A DNA stretch of 8,121 nt from Legionellales bacterium (GTDB lineage Bacteria; Pseudomonadota; Gammaproteobacteria; Berkiellales; Berkiellaceae): positions 1 to 8,121 of the forward strand of contig JAHFQF010000102.1 of assembly GCA_023266435.1 (NCBI GenBank), given 5' to 3'. The notes under the pieces were generated by a model that had not been told where the DNA came from, did no database searches, and saw only the letters and a list, made by a program, of their open reading frames with translations. Position numbers and translations under genes: made by a program. Positions 5,735 to 8,121 of the stretch are shown one piece after another. Positions within the stretch are counted from its first letter, which is position 1, and each line of letters starts with the position of its first letter.

Positions 5735-8121
5735 TTACAAAGACAAATCCTCTTTTTTCACCACGATGCCACGTAAAGATTCCACGCTCACACCTAAGCT
5801 TTCTTTGGCCGTTGCAATTCCTAAAAGGATCATGCGTTGTTGATTTGTATTGACAAAGAAGGTTTCAGGCATGCTGATTACAAGTAATCCATCTTTAGTC
5901 ACACTGACAGTCATAACCATGGATTTACCATCGGATAAATTAATGTTAGAAGTGACTTGTTTGTGTGCTTGAATATCTCCAAATGCGATGTTTTGTTTAG
6001 GTGCATTAGCGGGAGACACCGTAAAGCGATTACCCTGATCAGATATTTTGACTGCATTCTGTGACGAAAAACCAGCGGCTTCTGCTTGATACACCGGTAG
6101 AGCGCTGCTACTTACTGTCGGTGTTTGTTGATTACTGCTGTTAGATAAATTCAAGCTCAATTGATTGCCTTGGCTACTATAACTAATAGGCGTCGTAGAG
6201 CCAGGTGTGACTAACTGCATACGCGTTGTGGAGGTGTTTGTGACTAACGTGTTGTTGCTGAACTCTATGATGGTACTTGAGCCTGCTCCGGGCACAATGC
6301 GTGGGGAAGCAATTGTATTGTCTGTTTGTGGTGTAGAAGAGTTTTCTGTATTGCTTGTACCATTGGTGCCGGACTGAACTCCACTGGTAGTGGCAGTCAC
6401 ATCTGGAGTCACAACCAATTCATTGATAGAATTCATATCGTCTTGAAATTGATAACCAATGGCGCTACTTAAGCCACTCATATAGGCAACAGTATGCGCT
6501 CCTACGCCGTACAGACCCGAGGTACTACTGGTTCCATCGACTCCAAATAATGCAGTACCAGAAATGTCTGCAATGGTGCTTGTATCCCCGTCAATGAATC
6601 CTGTTGTATAACTGGCTGTATAAGCAAGCGGGATATGGCCAGCCGTGATGGTTTGAGGATTAGCAGGTGCCACACTGATGACGGGTGCGATACTATAAAG
6701 GAACCAATTACCACTGCTTGCGTAAGCAGGTGTGGAGCCTGCAACGTAAGCCTGATTATAATGTTTACTGTAGCTGGTCATGCCTTCGGTAGTGCTGACG
6801 GGAGTAGTGGAATAAACAAGATATCTCCCGGTGGTGAAACCGATACCGCTATTGCTGGCGTTGCTATTGATAAAGTTTCTACCGGCAGCCAATACAATGT
6901 TACCCAAGGTGCTTATGACTGCTTGATTCAGCGTTAAATCAGAATCGGAACCATTGGCTTCTAGGGTAGTTGCGCCTGTGGTGCGGACGCCCTGGACTCC
7001 AGCCACGGCAGCAACTTGTAAGCTGCCACTGTTTTTAAAGTTGATTGAGGCAGCGTTCGCGGCAATAGTATTAACGCTATTGGCAGAAGCTGTATTCAGT
7101 GTGTAAGTAGTATTCGAGCCATTTAATAACAAGCCAGTAGGTGTTGTGATGTTGCCGTCACCGCTAACTGTGTAACCACTACCACCCGTGAGTGTGATAG
7201 TATCGATGGCTGTTAAAGCAGCATCTAAGGTAATGTTGCCTCCACTCACTAAAGTGAGTGCATCATTGACCGTGGTGTTTCCACCCAAAGTAATAGCGCC
7301 CGCTGTACTGTGACCAACCGTAATGCCGGAGAAGCCATCAGTGATATCAGATGAGAAGAGCGCTGCGGGTAAACTCAGCGTACCTGTGCCGCCGGCAAGG
7401 CCAATGGTGGTGCTGGTGGCGCGAGGAAGTAATGAGAGGCTGCCTGTACTGGTTAATGCGCTGCCAGACGTTCTATCAAAAGTATTCATGTTTAAAGTAA
7501 TGTTGCCGCTAGTAGTTGTCACGTCAGTGCTGGCTGCGCTGCCGAGCTTTGAGGTGCTGCCTAATTGAATGTCATAAGGAGTAGTAGCACTGGCATTACC
7601 ACTGGTGCCTGTGAGAGAGAGACTGCCAGTTGATAAAATATTGCCATTATTGTAAATGCCCAATGCGCTTGCAGTAGAGCTACCGCCATAACCAGTAATG
7701 GTGAGTCCACCACCGCTGGCTGTGGTTTGAATTGTACCCGTATTGAATACGCCGGCTGCACGGGTTGATGTACCTAAAGTGGCGCCGCGCGCATCGCCAA
7801 CGAGCGTGATTGCGCTACTGGTAGTGTTGGCAGAAGTGATTTTGATTGCAGTACTGTTTGTGCTGCCACCTACTGTGCCAATGCGAATGCCATCACTATA
7901 ATCAGTACCGGCATCTGCATTTAAATAGCTCATGCCGGTCATACTAATTGTGCCAGTACCACTGTTTACTGTAGTTACAGTTGCGCCTCCAGCACTGGAC
8001 ATGCCCACTACAATACCATGGCCAATTACACCAAGCGCATTTGTATCATTAATGGCAGCGCCCCCTTTGCCACGCATAGTGATGTTACCACCATTGGTTG
8101 TAATTGTAGTACTATAAAGTG
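5735..8121 (-). CDS. Filamentous-haemagglutinin-like surface adhesin, C-terminal part (5' end outside window)
   Basis: A very large secreted adhesin of the two-partner-secretion or haemagglutinin type. The frame is open to the right edge, where LYSTTITTNGGNIT precedes the first visible Met, so that Met (8075-8077) is internal. 794 residues are visible, ending at TAA 5735-5737. The protein is rich in Gly, Ser, Thr, Ala and Asn and has no cysteine and a single tryptophan, as expected of an exported passenger. Residues 1 to about 420 are degenerate beta-helix repeats (for example GNITLDAALTA, GSLSLTGTSG). A conserved junction RYLVYSTTP at about 430 leads to an MBG-like domain (about 478-572), a Ser/Thr/Asn-rich linker, and a roughly 110-aa C-terminal domain (NRFTVSP...KDGLLVISMPE...LLGIATAKESLG). 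No autotransporter beta-barrel is present, so a separate TpsB-type transporter is expected elsewhere. The TPS domain would lie beyond the window. The gene converges on hipA. Confidence 0.88.
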   Translation of the reverse strand, partial: LYSTTITTNGGNITMRGKGGAAINDTNALGVIGHGIVVGMSSAGGATVTTVNSGTGTISMTGMSYLNADAGTDYSDGIRIGTVGGSTNSTAIKITSANTTSSAITLVGDARGATLGTSTRAAGVFNTGTIQTTASGGGLTITGYGGSSTASALGIYNNGNILSTGSLSLTGTSGNASATTPYDIQLGSTSKLGSAASTDVTTTSGNITLNMNTFDRTSGSALTSTGSLSLLPRATSTTIGLAGGTGTLSLPAALFSSDITDGFSGITVGHSTAGAITLGGNTTVNDALTLVSGGNITLDAALTAIDTITLTGGSGYTVSGDGNITTPTGLLLNGSNTTYTLNTASANSVNTIAANAASINFKNSGSLQVAAVAGVQGVRTTGATTLEANGSDSDLTLNQAVISTLGNIVLAAGRNFINSNASNSGIGFTTGRYLVYSTTPVSTTEGMTSYSKHYNQAYVAGSTPAYASSGNWFLYSIAPVISVAPANPQTITAGHIPLAYTASYTTGFIDGDTSTIADISGTALFGVDGTSSTSGLYGVGAHTVAYMSGLSSAIGYQFQDDMNSINELVVTPDVTATTSGVQSGTNGTSNTENSSTPQTDNTIASPRIVPGAGSSTIIEFSNNTLVTNTSTTRMQLVTPGSTTPISYSSQGNQLSLNLSNSSNQQTPTVSSSALPVYQAEAAGFSSQNAVKISDQGNRFTVSPANAPKQNIAFGDIQAHKQVTSNINLSDGKSMVMTVSVTKDGLLVISMPETFFVNTNQQRMILLGIATAKESLGVSVESLRGIVVKKEDLSL
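6404..6688 (-). other. MBG-like immunoglobulin-fold domain within the adhesin
   Basis: About 95 residues beginning APVISVAPANPQTIT. They continue with LAYTASYTTGFIDGDTST and SGTALFG, then GVGAHTVAYMSG and a closing ELVVTP. The order (an L-Y-Ta strand, GFxxGDT, GxxxV and a terminal VTP) is that of MBG-type domains, which commonly follow the R-[YW]-LVYS motif near the end of haemagglutinin-like adhesins. Only one copy is present, while many relatives have several in tandem. The assignment rests on pattern memory, not a profile search. Confidence 0.6.

Noticed and set aside
6502..8117. Open frames on either strand overlapping the adhesin (for example 6635-6937, 7323-7568 and 7932-8117 on plus).
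   Set aside because: They are by-products of the repetitive, low-complexity adhesin coding sequence, and their translations show no recognisable domain.

Overview
The window looks like a chromosomal segment of a gammaproteobacterium of moderate to low GC. The rnhB-dnaE gene order and the E. coli-like forms of RNase HII, DnaE, HipB and HipA point there. A host-associated lineage such as Legionellales is a guess: no rRNA or other marker allows finer placement.

Left part (1-3792): the 3' end of rnhB (ribonuclease HII), a 109-base gap holding a perfect 9-bp inverted repeat, and a complete dnaE (DNA polymerase III alpha subunit). The dnaE gene keeps all three catalytic aspartates and a strong beta-clamp-binding motif. 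This is core housekeeping DNA.

Middle part (3793-5466): a complete hipBA toxin-antitoxin operon. The intergenic region carries a well-formed promoter (TTGATT, 17 bases, TATATT). Two 16-bp operator-like palindromes (TAYCC-N6-GGRTA) lie there, one filling the promoter spacer and one just upstream of the -35 box. HipB (82 aa) and HipA (439 aa) look intact. HipA keeps its active-site residues and is wild type at the two positions changed in the E. coli hipA7 allele.

Right part (5467-8121, minus strand): the 3' end of a large filamentous-haemagglutinin-like adhesin, running off the right edge. It has cysteine-free beta-helix-type repeats, an MBG-like domain, a low-complexity linker and a short C-terminal domain. 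Between it and hipA, converging on hipA, is a relic of a second adhesin gene. A piece of the N-terminal secretion (TPS) domain is joined out of frame to a short piece resembling the extreme C-terminus of the neighbouring adhesin. This suggests a paralogue that lost nearly all of its middle.

Overall, a conserved replication locus is followed by an accessory junction holding a stress or persistence module and decaying and intact surface-adhesin genes. No RNA genes, CRISPR arrays, insertion sequences or transposases were seen. The most distinctive items are the collapsed adhesin relic and the hipBA operator layout.
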